64,000 nucleotides of DNA, from contig NZ_ML014761.1 in assembly GCF_003675895.1 (NCBI RefSeq), positions 1 to 64,000 of the forward strand, read 5' to 3'. Positions 19,788-30,884 of this stretch are shown here, one piece after another; position 1 is the stretch's first letter, and every line of letters starts with the position of its first letter. The position numbers were made by a program, and so were the translations under genes. Source of the stretch: Parashewanella curva (GTDB taxonomy: Bacteria > Pseudomonadota > Gammaproteobacteria > Enterobacterales > Shewanellaceae). The notes under the pieces were generated by a model, which was given only the letters and a program-made list of their open reading frames with translations, made no database searches and was not told where the DNA came from.

Positions 19788-19797
19788 TGCGCTACCC

Positions 19798-20337
19798 TTA
19801 TTTCTTGAATGGGAAGTTGAATGCGTCTAATAGAGCTCGACCTTCTTCATCATTTTTCGCAGTAGTAGTGATAACGATATCCATACCACGAATTTTATCG
19901 ATTTTATCGTAATCGATTTCTGGGAAGATGATTTGCTCACGCACGCCCATCGCATAGTTGCCACGACCGTCAAAAGACTTCGCACTTAGACCACGGAAGT
20001 CACGGATACGAGGGATCGCGATATCAACTAAACGCTCGAAGAATTCCCACATACGCTCACCGCGTAGGGTAACTTTACAACCAATAGGGTAGCCATCACG
20101 GATTTTAAAACCAGCAACTGATTTACGAGCAACAGTTACAACTGGCTTTTGACCTGCGATAGCAGTCATGTCACGAAGCGCGTGCTCCATAACTTTCTTG
20201 TCTGCTACAGCCTCGCCAACACCCATGTTAAGGGTGATTTTCTCAATCCGAGGGACTTGCATGACACTGGTAAAACCAAACTTTTTAGAAAGTTCAGCGA
20301 TAACAGTCTCTTTATATTTATCATGCAGTTTCGCCAT
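19798..20337 (-). CDS. rplE: 50S ribosomal protein L5
   Basis: 179-residue L5, which binds 5S rRNA and forms the B1b bridge with S13. [23 protein letters not shown]-like [11 protein letters not shown] and the C-terminal [19 protein letters not shown] are family segments. It lies between rplX and rpsN. Confidence 0.98.
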   Translation of the reverse strand: MAKLHDKYKETVIAELSKKFGFTSVMQVPRIEKITLNMGVGEAVADKKVMEHALRDMTAIAGQKPVVTVARKSVAGFKIRDGYPIGCKVTLRGERMWEFFERLVDIAIPRIRDFRGLSAKSFDGRGNYAMGVREQIIFPEIDYDKIDKIRGMDIVITTTAKNDEEGRALLDAFNFPFKK

Positions 20338-20352
20338 CGTTTACTCCAATAC

Positions 20353-20664
20353 TTATACGAGTTCACTGTTCGATTTGAAGAAGCGCACTTTTTTGCCATC
20401 TTCGAATCGGAAACCAACACGATCCGCCTTACCAGTGGTAGGGTTCTTGATCGCTACATTTGATGCTTGAATCGGTGCTTCTTTGTCAATCACGCCGCCA
20501 GTCACGCCCAATTGTGGGTTTGGCTTTTGGTGTTTCTTAACAAGGTTAACGCCTTCAACAAGTACTTTGCCGTTTTCAAGGACTTTAGTAACCTTTCCAG
20601 ATTTACCTTTGTCTTTGCCAGCAATTACAATTACTTCGTCTTCGCGACGGATTTTAGCTGCCAT
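20353..20664 (-). CDS. rplX: 50S ribosomal protein L24
   Basis: 103-residue L24, an assembly initiator with a KOW motif ([20 protein letters not shown]). [15 protein letters not shown] is also typical. It starts 10 bases after rplN behind GGAGCT. Confidence 0.98.
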   Translation of the reverse strand: MAAKIRREDEVIVIAGKDKGKSGKVTKVLENGKVLVEGVNLVKKHQKPNPQLGVTGGVIDKEAPIQASNVAIKNPTTGKADRVGFRFEDGKKVRFFKSNSELV

Positions 20665-20674
20665 TTGAAGCTCC

Positions 20675-21043
20675 TTATAGTACTTCTGGGGCTAGCGACA
20701 CAATTTTCATGAATTGCTCAGTACGCAATTCACGTGTCACAGGGCCAAAGATACGAGTACCAATCGGTGCAAGGTTTGCATTTAGCAATACCGCTGCGTT
20801 CCGATCGAAGCGAATGACAGAACCGTCTGGACGACGAACGCCTTTCTTAGTACGGACTACCACCGCGTTATATACATCACCTTTCTTCGCTTTAGCGCGA
20901 GGAATTGCTTCTTTTACAGAAACTTTGATGATGTCGCCGATCCCGGCATAACGACGATGAGAGCCACCCAAGACCTTAATACATTGAACTCTACGTGCGC
21001 CGCTGTTGTCGGCCACTTCAAGCTGCGATTGCATTTGGATCAT
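20675..21043 (-). CDS. rplN: 50S ribosomal protein L14
   Basis: 122-residue L14, starting [19 protein letters not shown], which is the family norm; an in-frame upstream ATG would add ten unrelated residues and is rejected. L14 sits at the subunit interface. It is the first gene of the spc operon, and a terminator and promoter lie just upstream. Confidence 0.98.
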   Translation of the reverse strand: MIQMQSQLEVADNSGARRVQCIKVLGGSHRRYAGIGDIIKVSVKEAIPRAKAKKGDVYNAVVVRTKKGVRRPDGSVIRFDRNAAVLLNANLAPIGTRIFGPVTRELRTEQFMKIVSLAPEVL

Positions 21044-21135
21044 TTCAAGTGCTCCGCTATCGTTACTACACAAATCCCAAAATTAGGACATAAAAACACC
21101 CATCTTCGACCCAATTTGGTCAAAAATGGCGCGCA

Positions 21136-21141
21136 AGTATA
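21136..21141 (-). promoter_or_regulatory. Candidate spc operon promoter (-10 element)
   Basis: On the minus strand TATACT lies about 92 bases before rplN and after the rpsQ terminator. No strong -35 hexamer is found 16-18 bases further upstream, so this is a candidate only. A promoter is expected here because the S10 transcript has a terminator just before. Confidence 0.45.
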
Positions 21142-21167
21142 ACACCATAATTTTGAAATAGGTAGTG

Positions 21168-21204
21168 TTAAAAAAACAAACGGCCCCATTTTTTGGAGCC
21201 GTTT
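21168..21204 (-). terminator. S10 operon terminator after rpsQ
   Basis: On the minus strand, AAACGGC (21198-21204) pairs with GCCGTTT (21178-21184), with further GC pairing inside, followed by GTTTTTTT. It lies 19 bases past the rpsQ stop and separates the S10 and spc operons. Confidence 0.85.
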
Positions 21205-21222
21205 CACTAAAAGACTAAAAAA

Positions 21223-21471
21223 TTAGGCTTTTGTTACTACTTCTACCAAAGTCCAAGACTTAGTCTTAGACTTAGGAGCACATTCGCGAATGGTTACTAA
21301 ATCACCTTCGTTACACACGTTTGCTTCGTCATGTGCGTGAAGTTTAGTAGTACGCTTAATGTACTTCCCGTAGATTGGGTGTTTTACTTGGCGCTCTACT
21401 GCAACAGTAATAGACTTGTCCATTTTGTTGCTTAGTACGCGACCTTGTAATGTACGAATTTTCTCAGACAT
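21223..21471 (-). CDS. rpsQ: 30S ribosomal protein S17
   Basis: 82-residue S17, a primary 16S-binding protein with an OB fold. [22 protein letters not shown] and [17 protein letters not shown] are diagnostic. It is the last gene of the S10 operon; its ATG overlaps the rpmC stop by one base. Confidence 0.98.
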   Translation of the reverse strand: MSEKIRTLQGRVLSNKMDKSITVAVERQVKHPIYGKYIKRTTKLHAHDEANVCNEGDLVTIRECAPKSKTKSWTLVEVVTKA

Positions 21472-21662
21472 TATGCACCCGCCTTAGAAGTAATAATGGT
21501 CTTAACACGCGCAATGTTACGGCGTACTTGCTTCAACTGATGAGTTTGGTTCAGTTGGCCAGTAGCGTGTTGCATACGCAGGTTAAACTGCTCACGCAGC
21601 AGACCAAGTAGTTCAGCGTTTAGTTCTTCAACGCTCTTTTCTCTTAGTTCGCTCGCTTTCAT
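21471..21662 (-). CDS. rpmC: 50S ribosomal protein L29
   Basis: 63-residue L29 at the polypeptide exit site, where it contacts trigger factor and [22 protein letters not shown] and the helical [17 protein letters not shown] are typical. It overlaps both rplP and rpsQ by one base. Confidence 0.98.
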   Translation of the reverse strand: MKASELREKSVEELNAELLGLLREQFNLRMQHATGQLNQTHQLKQVRRNIARVKTIITSKAGA

Positions 21663-22072
21663 TACATCACCGTCTTAGTTACGAAGGTAGTTTTGATCGG
21701 AAGCTTAGCAGCAGCAAGTTCAAACGCTTCACGCGCTAGCTCTGCTGGTACACCTTCCATTTCGTAAAGTACCTTACCAGGTTGAATCTGACATACCCAG
21801 TATTCAACGTTACCTTTACCTTTACCCATACGCACTTCAAGAGGCTTAGAGGTAATTGGCTTGTCAGGGAAAACTCGAATCCAAATTTTACCTTGACGTT
21901 TAATGTGACGTGTCATCGCACGACGCGCAGATTCAATCTGACGTGCAGTTAAACGGCCGCGGCCAACTGCTTTCAGACCAAATTCACCGAAGCTTACTTC
22001 AGCGCCTTTACCAAGACCGCGGTTACGGCCTTTGTGCATCTTGCGAAACTTCATTCGTTTAGGTTGCAGCAT
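21662..22072 (-). CDS. rplP: 50S ribosomal protein L16
   Basis: 136-residue L16 near the A-site t[22 protein letters not shown] and [19 protein letters not shown] are typical. It lies between rpsC and rpmC, with a one-base overlap to rpmC. Confidence 0.98.
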   Translation of the reverse strand: MLQPKRMKFRKMHKGRNRGLGKGAEVSFGEFGLKAVGRGRLTARQIESARRAMTRHIKRQGKIWIRVFPDKPITSKPLEVRMGKGKGNVEYWVCQIQPGKVLYEMEGVPAELAREAFELAAAKLPIKTTFVTKTVM

Positions 22073-22083
22073 TGAAGGCTCTC

Positions 22084-22770
22084 CTATTTACCACGAGACT
22101 TGCGCTTAGGCTGCTTCGGCTCTTCAAGCTTCGGCATAACTCCGTCTAGAACTTCACCTTTGAAGATCCAAACTTTAACGCCGATCACACCGTATTGGGT
22201 GTGAGCTTCTGCAGTTGCGTAGTCGATGTCAGCACGTAAAGTATGTAGAGGTACACGACCTTCACGATACCACTCGCTGCGTGCGATTTCAGCGCCGCCT
22301 AGACGACCGCTTACTTCAACTTTGATACCTTGAGCACCAATGCGCATTGCATTTTGTACCGCACGCTTCATAGCGCGACGGAACATTACACGACGCTCTA
22401 ATTGTTGTGCGATAGAATCAGCAACTAGCTTAGCGTCTAGTTCTGGCTTACGGATCTCAGCGATGTTGATCTGCGCAGTAGTACCAGTAATTTTTGATAC
22501 TGCTTTACGTAGAACTTCAACGTCTTCACCTTTCTTACCAATCACAACACCTGGACGTGCAGTGTGGATAGTCACGCGAACACTTTTCGCTGGACGCTCG
22601 ATAACAATCTTAGATACAGACGCCGCTTTTAGTTTCTTAAATAGAAACTGACGTACTTCCCAGTCGCTATCTAGGTTAGCAGCATACTCACCTTTATCAG
22701 CGTACCAGGTAGAGATCCAAGGCTTGGTGATACCCAGACGGATACCATTTGGATGTACTTTCTGTCCCAT
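22084..22770 (-). CDS. rpsC: 30S ribosomal protein S3
   Basis: 228-residue S3 at the mRNA entry tunnel. It has the KH-type RNA-binding core ([19 protein letters not shown]) and the S3 C-terminal domain ([20 protein letters not shown]). [14 protein letters not shown] opens it. Confidence 0.98.
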   Translation of the reverse strand: MGQKVHPNGIRLGITKPWISTWYADKGEYAANLDSDWEVRQFLFKKLKAASVSKIVIERPAKSVRVTIHTARPGVVIGKKGEDVEVLRKAVSKITGTTAQINIAEIRKPELDAKLVADSIAQQLERRVMFRRAMKRAVQNAMRIGAQGIKVEVSGRLGGAEIARSEWYREGRVPLHTLRADIDYATAEAHTQYGVIGVKVWIFKGEVLDGVMPKLEEPKQPKRKSRGK

Positions 22771-22779
22771 TACTCTCTC

Positions 22780-23112
22780 CTAGCGATCTGATACAACCAC
22801 AGTGATGTGGCTGGTACGCTTGATGATACGGTCAGCACGGCCTTTAGCACGTGGCATGATGCGCTTCATGGTAGGTGCTTCGTCAACGAATACCTTACCA
22901 ACGACTAGCTCATCAATGTCTGCGCCTTCGTTGTGTTCAGCATTAGCAATTGCTGAATCTAGTACTTTCTTAACCAGTACGGCCGCTTTCTTAGGGCTGA
23001 ATGTTAGGATTTCCAGCGCTTTAGCAACAGGTAATCCACGAATTTGATCAGCAACTAAGCGAGCTTTTTGTGGCGACGTACGGGCGTAGCGATGTTTAGC
23101 TAAAACTTCCAT
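22780..23112 (-). CDS. rplV: 50S ribosomal protein L22
   Basis: 110-residue L22 lining the exit tunnel, whose beta-hairpin ([18 protein letters not shown]) is a known macrolide-resistance site; the hairpin looks wild-type. It lies between rpsS and rpsC. Confidence 0.98.
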   Translation of the reverse strand: MEVLAKHRYARTSPQKARLVADQIRGLPVAKALEILTFSPKKAAVLVKKVLDSAIANAEHNEGADIDELVVGKVFVDEAPTMKRIMPRAKGRADRIIKRTSHITVVVSDR

Positions 23113-23127
23113 CTATATTCTCCCGTA

Positions 23128-24245
<1,118 letters not shown>

Positions 24246-24262
24246 GATTCAATCTCCTTTGC

Positions 24263-24565
24263 TTATTCAGCGCCGCCGACGAAGTCTAGGTCAGCACCGT
24301 CAGCTAGAGTTACATAAGCTTTTTTCCAGTCGCTACGACGGCCGAAACGGGCACCGTGACGCTTGGTTTTGCCTTTTGCAACTAGAGTGCGAACAGACTT
24401 AACTTCAACTTCAAACAATTGAGCTACTGCAGCTTTAATCTCAGCTTTAGTCGCATCAACAGCTACACGGAAAACAACAGTGTTGTTTTGCTCAGCGTTG
24501 ATGGTGCTCTTTTCAGAGATGTGTGGTGCTAGAATAACTTTTAGCAAACGTTCTTCGCGGATCAT
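24263..24565 (-). CDS. rplW: 50S ribosomal protein L23
   Basis: 100-residue L23, the main docking site for trigger factor and SRP at the tunnel exit. [20 protein letters not shown] is the family signature. Its start overlaps the rplD stop by four bases. Confidence 0.98.
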   Translation of the reverse strand: MIREERLLKVILAPHISEKSTINAEQNNTVVFRVAVDATKAEIKAAVAQLFEVEVKSVRTLVAKGKTKRHGARFGRRSDWKKAYVTLADGADLDFVGGAE

Positions 24566-25167
24566 GCTAGCATCTCCTCGATTTGCTTCACTGCATCAGC
24601 AGTTACCAACACAGTGTTGAACGCGATTAGGCTTACTGGGTCAATACCAGCAACATCACGAACGTCAACCTTGTATAGGTTGCGAGCAGCTAAGAACAAG
24701 TTCTCATCTACTTCTGGAGTTACGATTAACACGTCTTCCAGATCCATAGCGTTCAGCTTGTTTTTAAGCTCTTTAGTCTTTGGTGCTTCAACACCAAACT
24801 TCTCAACAACCAGTAAACGGTCTTGACGTACCAACTCAGAAAGGATGCTTTTGATCGCACCACGGTACATTTTCTTGTTTACTTTTTGGCTGTGATCTTG
24901 TGGCTTAGCCGCGAACGACACACCACCGCTGCGCCAGATTGGGCTTTTTACTGAACCCGCACGAGCGCGACCAGTACCCTTTTGACGCCATGGCTTTTTG
25001 CCAGAGCCTTTTACTTCTGCGCGAGTTTTTTGCGCGCGAGTGCCTTGACGAGCGTTAGCTGCGTAAGCCACTACTACCTGATGAACCAGTGCTTCGTTAA
25101 ACTCCTGGCCAAAGGTAGTTTCGGAAACTTCAAGAGCGCCTTGCGCGTCTTTCAATACTAATTCCAT
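24562..25167 (-). CDS. rplD: 50S ribosomal protein L4
   Basis: 201-residue L4, with a long loop in the exit tunnel ([20 protein letters not shown]). In E. coli it also autoregulates the S10 operon by transcription attenuation and translational repression at the leader; a fitting hairpin is present at 26193-26242. Confidence 0.98.
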   Translation of the reverse strand: MELVLKDAQGALEVSETTFGQEFNEALVHQVVVAYAANARQGTRAQKTRAEVKGSGKKPWRQKGTGRARAGSVKSPIWRSGGVSFAAKPQDHSQKVNKKMYRGAIKSILSELVRQDRLLVVEKFGVEAPKTKELKNKLNAMDLEDVLIVTPEVDENLFLAARNLYKVDVRDVAGIDPVSLIAFNTVLVTADAVKQIEEMLA

Positions 25168-25184
25168 TACTATCTCCTCAGACC

Positions 25185-25823
25185 TTAAGCTTTAACGGCT
25201 GGCTTAATGATCAAATCACCATTGGTAGCGCCTGGTACAGCACCTTTTACCAATAATAGGTTGCGCTCAGCATCTACACGAACCACTTCTAGGTTTTGTG
25301 TAGTTGTGCGCTCATCACCCATGTGACCTGACATTTTTTTACCTTTGAATACGCGACCAGGCGTTTGGTTCTGACCGATAGAACCGTTTGCGCGGTGCGC
25401 CAAAGAGTTACCGTGAGTCATATCTTGAGTACGGAAGTTCCAACGCTTAACACCACCTTGGAAGCCTTTACCTTTAGATTGACCAGTAACGTCAACTTTC
25501 GCTACGTCAGCGAAGATATCAACTGTTAGCTCAGCACCAACTTCAATGCCTTCACCTTCACCATCAGCAAGACGCATTTCACGAATGATACGACCAGCTT
25601 CTACGCCAGCCTTTGCAAAGTGACCTGCAGCTGCTTTATTAGTGCGGTTGGCTTTTTTGGTACCAGTTGTAAGTTGAAGTGCGCGGTAACCGTCAGTTTC
25701 AAGTGTTCTCACTTGAGAAACACGGTTTGCTAATACTTCAATTACAGATACAGGTATGGAAGCACCATCTTCAGTGAAGATGCGCGTCATACCAACTTTA
25801 CGACCGATAAGACCGATAGCCAT
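25185..25823 (-). CDS. rplC: 50S ribosomal protein L3
   Basis: 212-residue L3, an early-assembly protein near the peptidyl transferase centre. [20 protein letters not shown] opens it, and the extension with [20 protein letters not shown] contains the glutamine that PrmB methylates in E. coli. Confidence 0.98.
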   Translation of the reverse strand: MAIGLIGRKVGMTRIFTEDGASIPVSVIEVLANRVSQVRTLETDGYRALQLTTGTKKANRTNKAAAGHFAKAGVEAGRIIREMRLADGEGEGIEVGAELTVDIFADVAKVDVTGQSKGKGFQGGVKRWNFRTQDMTHGNSLAHRANGSIGQNQTPGRVFKGKKMSGHMGDERTTTQNLEVVRVDAERNLLLVKGAVPGATNGDLIIKPAVKA

Positions 25824-25850
25824 CTCTCAAACCTCTTCTTAGGATCTCAA

Positions 25851-26174
<324 letters not shown>

Positions 26175-26190
26175 CTAAAATGAACACATA

Positions 26191-26242
26191 AAAAATCACC
26201 CTCTTGCAACTTCCATTTATAGAAGGCAGAGCGAGATGATTT
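26191..26242 (-). promoter_or_regulatory. S10 leader attenuator-like hairpin
   Basis: On the minus strand a long imperfect stem (about 20 bases each side, AAATCATCTCGC... against ...GAGGGTGATTT) is followed by six T, about 30 bases before rpsJ. It resembles the last leader hairpin of the E. coli S10 operon, where L4 stimulates termination. Other small stems lie upstream at about 26251-26268 (CGATTCC/GGAATCG) and 26313-26329 (CGCTGA/TCAGCG), so the 175-base leader is structured throughout. Confidence 0.65.
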
Positions 26243-26337
26243 AACCGTTCGATTCCCAATCGGAATCGCTGTTGTTTAGTCATCAGCTTCAACGAACTGA
26301 TGCTTATTTTTACGCTGAATATCTCAGCGAGGGGTGC

Positions 26338-26365
26338 ATTATACTCAGCTTTCCGCTAAAAGCAA
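26338..26365 (-). promoter_or_regulatory. S10 operon promoter, proximal
   Basis: On the minus strand: -35 TTGCTT (26360-26365), 16 bases, -10 TATAAT (26338-26343). It gives a leader of about 170 bases before rpsJ, similar to E. coli. Confidence 0.75.
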
Positions 26366-26428
26366 CCCAGCTGCGCAATTTATCTGCATTTTTATCACTT
26401 ATTACGCAACTCTTTCTCAATGGCGGCA

Positions 26429-26456
26429 ATTATACTGATTTTTGCATTTTGTTCCA
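26429..26456 (-). promoter_or_regulatory. Possible second, distal S10 promoter
   Basis: On the minus strand: TGGAAC (26451-26456), 16 bases, TATAAT (26429-26434). The -10 is perfect but the -35 is weak, so this is less certain than the proximal promoter 90 bases downstream. Confidence 0.5.
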
Positions 26457-26546
26457 GTGATTAATCACGCCATCTATTCAGTTTATAGTCAGCTGATTTC
26501 GTTTAGCGTTGACGGCTAGTTTTACAATCACTTGAGCTAAATATGT

Positions 26547-27752
26547 ATGGCCGTTGATGCACCAAATACATTGGAACGACTTCCTAATGGGCTCGATCCA
26601 TCATTACCCAGAGACCAAAAAGTATCGACATACATTCAGGCTTCGAGCACACCTGAAAATAGTGATAAAATGCCAGATACACTTAATTTGCCATTACGGA
26701 AAAAGCATTATTCTGGGATGCAGTATAAGGTTACTATTCTACGCAGGACCTGTAACGAACTCACCAATTCAGTTGATGCAAAATCAAAACAATTTTTCGT
26801 CGATACTTTGACTCAATTGCAAATGACTAGTGACATTTCGTTTGCAATGGAGTGTACATTTGAGATGAATCGTGTTCTTCAACATCCTTTTACTGTTTCT
26901 GTCGTTCCAACAATAGAAAAACAACTCCAAGTTTATCGCTTTTTCCTTACGAAGCACACAGCTGAACAGTTACTATTGGCTGCAATTACCAAGCCTCGTT
27001 CTACACAGACTAAAGCGCCTATTTTGCCGCCTATTAACGCTCAATTCATATTACTACCTAAAAGTTTCACTCGAGCTCCAGTTTTATTAAAACTAGATGA
27101 GAATCCTTCGAAGATCTCGCCGATCATACACCCACGTCCTTTTCGTGCAGGAACCTTTAAGATTCGACCAAGCTATAAACCTATGGCACCAACACCACCG
27201 GAATCTGCTGTTCATTCACGTGCTGTTTCTAAAGCTACACTACCATCGCTGGCCAATAATGACGCTGAACCGCCTTCTACACTGGCCGGTGAAAGCAAGG
27301 CTAGTAACTTAGCTCAACCATCTACTCATACTAAACCCAAACGCAGAATTCGCCACAGAACAGTAGCTAAAACTCACTCTGGACAACCTAGCCAACGCAA
27401 TGTCATTGCTAGAAGTAAAGATCAAGCTGGCCAGAAAAGTCGTGTTCAGCCAAAACTCAATATCAGTCAAACACAACCGAAATCAACTTCTTCAGAGTTG
27501 CTAACACCGATAACCGCAGAGAAAAGCCAACCAACGCCTTCTATTGCAGAGACTGAAAACAGGCATCCCTTACCAGATATATATTCTACAGATGAGAAAG
27601 ATGAGTCTATAACCTCAAAACCAGAGCCATCACTAAGTGTCCGAGAAGGGTTATCTGCTAAGCCATCAATATCGCCGTTGAATTCAGAGCCTGAAGGAGA
27701 ACGTTCCACAAGTCATTCATTCAGTATTCTTCCGGCTGATTCTGAACAATAA
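26547..27752 (+). CDS. Unrecognised 401-residue protein with a disordered C-terminal half
   Basis: I do not recognise it. Residues about 50-160 look folded (mixed helices, two cysteines, LQVYRFFLTKHTAEQLLLAA). The rest (about 165-401) is rich in Pro, Ser, Thr, Lys and Gln with no hydrophobic core, so probably disordered; a basic KPKRRIRHR patch lies inside. There is no signal peptide. It starts about 90 bases beyond the S10 promoters and is transcribed away from them. A second unrecognised gene follows 44 bases later. It is probably lineage-specific. Confidence 0.65.
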   Translation: MAVDAPNTLERLPNGLDPSLPRDQKVSTYIQASSTPENSDKMPDTLNLPLRKKHYSGMQYKVTILRRTCNELTNSVDAKSKQFFVDTLTQLQMTSDISFAMECTFEMNRVLQHPFTVSVVPTIEKQLQVYRFFLTKHTAEQLLLAAITKPRSTQTKAPILPPINAQFILLPKSFTRAPVLLKLDENPSKISPIIHPRPFRAGTFKIRPSYKPMAPTPPESAVHSRAVSKATLPSLANNDAEPPSTLAGESKASNLAQPSTHTKPKRRIRHRTVAKTHSGQPSQRNVIARSKDQAGQKSRVQPKLNISQTQPKSTSSELLTPITAEKSQPTPSIAETENRHPLPDIYSTDEKDESITSKPEPSLSVREGLSAKPSISPLNSEPEGERSTSHSFSILPADSEQ

Positions 27753-27796
27753 ACCATTCGGGCTATTTTCACTATGCAAGAGATGGAAAGTTAACT

Positions 27797-28222
27797 ATGG
27801 CAATTAATACTTCTTCACATGTTCACAATTTATGTCCAGATATATTTCATGGATATGTTCATGGTGAAGCTCGTCCCTTTGTCACTACAGGGCACCAAGG
27901 TGCCTTTGAAGTGTTATTTGACCAATTAGCGACATGTACAACAGAGGCTAGTACTCGAGATGTGGTTAGTGAACTTAATCGCTATTTAAAGGGGTTTCAT
28001 CAAGGTGGGCCTGGCTTTTTTATCAAAACCCAACATTACGGTATTGCGCCAAATAAAGACGCAGGGATTTCGTGTTTGGTACTGTTTAGCGAGAGCAAGA
28101 ATGATCCCTATAAACTTTTGGTTCGTCGCTTTTCAATTTCCAAACCCAAGGATAAACAAGGTTACAAGCCCAGACCATCCAACTACTCAAATACCCATTT
28201 AACCAAGTTATATCGCAATTAG
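27797..28222 (+). CDS. Unrecognised 141-residue protein
   Basis: No family is recognised and no signal peptide or membrane helix is visible. It is a compact soluble protein with a PGFFIKTQHYGIAPNKDAG centre and a basic, Tyr/Asn-rich C-terminus. It may share a transcript with the 401-residue gene 44 bases upstream. Its TAG stop is formed by the first bases of the MITE-like element at 28220; without the element the same position would read TAA, so the protein is not truncated by the insertion. Confidence 0.65.
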   Translation: MAINTSSHVHNLCPDIFHGYVHGEARPFVTTGHQGAFEVLFDQLATCTTEASTRDVVSELNRYLKGFHQGGPGFFIKTQHYGIAPNKDAGISCLVLFSESKNDPYKLLVRRFSISKPKDKQGYKPRPSNYSNTHLTKLYRN

Positions 28223-28486
28223 GGCGTGTTGACCTTTCGTGATTGTTTTTGCAGCGAGAAATTGGTTATCTTATGCAAGGCGGAATTTGTGAAGTGTGGC
28301 AGCCCCACAGAAACAAACGACAACGTAGCAGAAGTGACCAATTTACGCTGTCTTCGATGCTTTTGAGCACTTTCTGTTCTATGTTGTGACCAGTTTACTT
28401 AGATGGCTAAGCTTCACTGCTCACGCCTTGAACAGAAAAGTGCTCAAATAGCACAAAATTTAATCCAGGAAGATCAACACGCCCTA
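28220..28486 (+). mobile_element. MITE-like element, copy 1 (267 bp)
   Basis: Ends are inverted repeats: TAGGGCGTGTTGACCTT on the left and the complement of TAGGGCGTGTTGATCTT on the right, with TA at each edge as expected from a TA target duplication. A second copy lies inverted at 30885-31055 and aligns along its whole length, except that copy 1 has about 96 extra bases after the first 35. Inner arms (GAGCACTTTCTGTTC against GAACAGAAAAGTGCTC) make it foldable. It has no transposase, so it would need one supplied in trans; the TA target suggests an IS630/Tc1-like source, which I cannot confirm. Confidence 0.75.
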
Positions 28487-28513
28487 ATCGCCCTCACCTT
28501 TTTGACGGGCGAT
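28487..28513. terminator. Hairpin between convergent 27797-28222 and chemoreceptor genes
   Basis: ATCGCCC (28487-28493) and GGGCGAT (28507-28513) pair around a 13-base loop. It follows the MITE-like element immediately and probably was the original transcript end of both neighbours. T-tracts are weak (TTTATAAT on the plus strand). Confidence 0.5.
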
Positions 28514-28529
28514 TTATAATCAAGCTAGG

Positions 28530-30122
28530 TTATCTATCAAACTGGGCGACGAGATCTTGTTGCTGTTCATTTTGCACCGTAAGACCTTGGCTGAGTTCGA
28601 CTGAACTATCGATATTATCTAACAGTGCCTCTGTATTAAGTTTTATAGCATCCATATTTTCTTGCACTTGCAACATAGCTTGAGATTGTTGCTCAGCCGC
28701 TACTGCAGTTTGCTGCCCCATATTATGCACTTGCTTAAGGGCTGTATTCATTTTGAGTAGCGTATCTTTTAATGCTTTTTCTGATTGAGTGCTCTCCAAA
28801 ATCATACTCTGACTGTGTTGCATTTGCGCTACCGCCACAGCTGTCGTTTGCTTTAGCCCATTAATGATTTCTTGAATTTCTTTGGCTGAAGTCTGCGAGC
28901 GATTGGCTAGCATTCTGACCTCATCGGCCACTACCGCAAACCCTCTTCCGGCCTCCCCAGCCCGTGCCGCTTCAATGGCTGCATTCAATGCCAACAAATT
29001 AGTCTGTTCAGCAAGGCTGTCTATCACATTCAGCACAGAGTCAATTTTGCCACACAGCTCATCTAAATTCGCAATTGAAGACTGCGAGCACTCTAATAAC
29101 TGGGTAATTTTGTTGCTGGACTCCTGGGAGATGCTCAATGCCGTTTGGGTATCAACCAGTTTTCCGATGCTTTCCTCTATATGCATTGCAGTATCAACGG
29201 TGTTTTCTGCCACTTCACTGATGGCTTCACTCATTTGGCAAACCGACATTGCCACTTGAGACAAATTATCGTTCTGCTCTGCCAGATTGGTTAAGTTTTG
29301 CTGGTTTTGGTCATCTTGAACAAGAATCGACTTTTGCAGTTTTTCACCACTGTCTTGTATTCGACCGACAATGGCTAAGGTTTCGGCTTTTCTCATTCTC
29401 AAGCTTAACTCTAAATGAGACAATTCATCAATTGTGCCACTATAGAGGTATTGACCGATTTTGTTATCATGCACTTCGGAGCTCAATTTCATGAGTCCTT
29501 TAAGCCTCTCTTTTAACCACCACAAGCCTATAAACCCACTAATAACTCCAAGCCCACTTATCCCCCATTGGATCACAACACTCTTGGACGATAAACCAGC
29601 GAAGACCATTAACAAGCTCATCCCCCAGATGAGCCCTATTTTGTGCACAAGAGATAGTGACCATTGTGGCAGTGATACGCTCCCTTTTTGTAATTTTTGA
29701 TAACACTCTGCGGCACGTTTTTTTAACTCTGGCTCAAGTTGTGTCCTCACCGATTGATATTCAACCGTTTTCCCTTGCTGTTTAACAGGACTAACGAAGG
29801 CATTAACCCAATAGTAATCACCATTTTTGCAGCGATTTTTAACCATTCCCATCCAATTATGGCCTTCTTTAATCGTTAGCCACATATTTTCAAATGCTTT
29901 CTTTGGCATATCTGAATGTCGAACGATGCTATGAGGCTTATCTATCAATTCCTCATAGCTGTAACCGCTCACAGCGACAAAATCTTGATTAGCATAGGTA
30001 ATACGACTATCAAGATCGGTTGTTGAGAGCAGTTTATAATGAGAAGGGTATTCAACTTCCTGTGAATGAACGATTGATGAGCTTTTCAAGTGAAGCACTT
30101 TTTTACTTGTCATTGATTCCAT
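28530..30122 (-). CDS. PAS-domain methyl-accepting chemotaxis protein (Aer-like)
   Basis: 530 residues. A PAS domain (about 30-130) has the Aer-type segments [35 protein letters not shown] and [13 protein letters not shown]. Two close hydrophobic helices (about 162-178 and 183-203) form a membrane hairpin with no large periplasmic domain, then a HAMP-like linker. The signalling domain includes the tip [20 protein letters not shown] (about 370-389). Sensing is therefore intracellular, and by homology to Aer may be redox or oxygen through FAD. It is a single gene; an FNR-like box lies about 90 bases upstream. It sits between two MITE-like copies. Confidence 0.92.
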   Translation of the reverse strand: MESMTSKKVLHLKSSSIVHSQEVEYPSHYKLLSTTDLDSRITYANQDFVAVSGYSYEELIDKPHSIVRHSDMPKKAFENMWLTIKEGHNWMGMVKNRCKNGDYYWVNAFVSPVKQQGKTVEYQSVRTQLEPELKKRAAECYQKLQKGSVSLPQWSLSLVHKIGLIWGMSLLMVFAGLSSKSVVIQWGISGLGVISGFIGLWWLKERLKGLMKLSSEVHDNKIGQYLYSGTIDELSHLELSLRMRKAETLAIVGRIQDSGEKLQKSILVQDDQNQQNLTNLAEQNDNLSQVAMSVCQMSEAISEVAENTVDTAMHIEESIGKLVDTQTALSISQESSNKITQLLECSQSSIANLDELCGKIDSVLNVIDSLAEQTNLLALNAAIEAARAGEAGRGFAVVADEVRMLANRSQTSAKEIQEIINGLKQTTAVAVAQMQHSQSMILESTQSEKALKDTLLKMNTALKQVHNMGQQTAVAAEQQSQAMLQVQENMDAIKLNTEALLDNIDSSVELSQGLTVQNEQQQDLVAQFDR

Positions 30123-30206
30123 TCAGTGCACTCGAACCTGTGCACTAATCACAAGTAAAACCATACAAAACTTAGTAGCTTACACTAACTTAAAATTCAG
30201 TTTTTA

Positions 30207-30220
30207 ATGACTTAGATCAA
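30207..30220 (-). promoter_or_regulatory. Possible FNR-like box upstream of the chemoreceptor
   Basis: ATGACTTAGATCAA matches TTGATN4ATCAA at 8 of 10 positions, 85 bases before the chemoreceptor start. A weak -10 (TGTAAG, 30179-30184 on the minus strand) would put the box near -41.5. Anaerobic control would suit a redox-sensing receptor, but the match is modest. Confidence 0.35.
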
Positions 30221-30347
30221 TTAAAAATTGTTCGTACAATCAAAAGCTCAAATCGCTGTTATATCGACACTCACCGTACGCGCAAACATTGTAATATGGA
30301 CACAGATCGCTCTTTACATAGTCAATATAACAACTCAAAATTTGTAA

Positions 30348-30860
30348 CTAACAGCCCGAATTTACAATAGACTCACTGGGTCGTTTAGGTGAACCGAGTG
30401 TACCTGCTTCGGTGTAAATTAAATAACAATTTTTTGGAGCATTTGAAGCATAAATTTTCACTTGCCCAGGAACATTGCCTTGCACATCCAGTACATCCAT
30501 ACTCCAATTAGAAGCGGCACTGTATATACTTTGCTTGGCGTTATAGGCAATATTAAGCCCATTTTCTAACGAGGAGCGACTGGCTTTTAAAAAACCATTA
30601 ACTAATGAAACAGGAATTGAATTAATGGTGATATCAGCTTTACCAGTGGTTACCTGATTCTCTTCCGCATTCTTATGAATAATACTATTCGCATGCTCTA
30701 AGGCGATTTCTAATGAAGCTATCGCTTTAGCGTGGGTTTCTTTAGCTACTTGTTCGTTTGTAGATTTTTGACTGATGATCACTCCCGCCACAACTGCAAT
30801 CCCCAAAACGAGTATTAACCCTGTGGTTTTAGATTGCCCTGTTCCATATTTATTCTTCAT
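30348..30860 (-). CDS. Membrane-anchored protein with MSHA-pilin-like C-terminus, paralogue 1
   Basis: 170 residues: one N-terminal helix (about 13-30), then a periplasmic domain. Two cysteines (Cys145 and the terminal Cys170) enclose 24 residues, in NCYLIYTEAGT...IVNSGC, resembling the disulfide loop at the end of MSHA pilins. The PVSLVNGFLKAS segment also resembles the pilin body. There is no prepilin leader (no G-F-T-L-[IV]-E), so it is not a normal type IV pilin substrate. I start at the ATG 30858-30860 with GAGG upstream; a longer frame to 30968 reads through the MITE-like element. It is a paralogue of 31131-31637. Confidence 0.75.
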   Translation of the reverse strand: MKNKYGTGQSKTTGLILVLGIAVVAGVIISQKSTNEQVAKETHAKAIASLEIALEHANSIIHKNAEENQVTTGKADITINSIPVSLVNGFLKASRSSLENGLNIAYNAKQSIYSAASNWSMDVLDVQGNVPGQVKIYASNAPKNCYLIYTEAGTLGSPKRPSESIVNSGC

Positions 30861-30884
30861 AGCGCACCTCATGTTTGATGAGTC

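Noticed and set aside
20149-20470. Plus-strand open frames of about 100 codons opposite rplE/rplX
   Set aside because: Antisense to highly conserved ribosomal genes, no ribosome-binding site, composition follows the codon pattern of the real genes.
22340-22651. Plus-strand open frame of 103 codons opposite rpsC
   Set aside because: Antisense shadow of rpsC with no supporting features.
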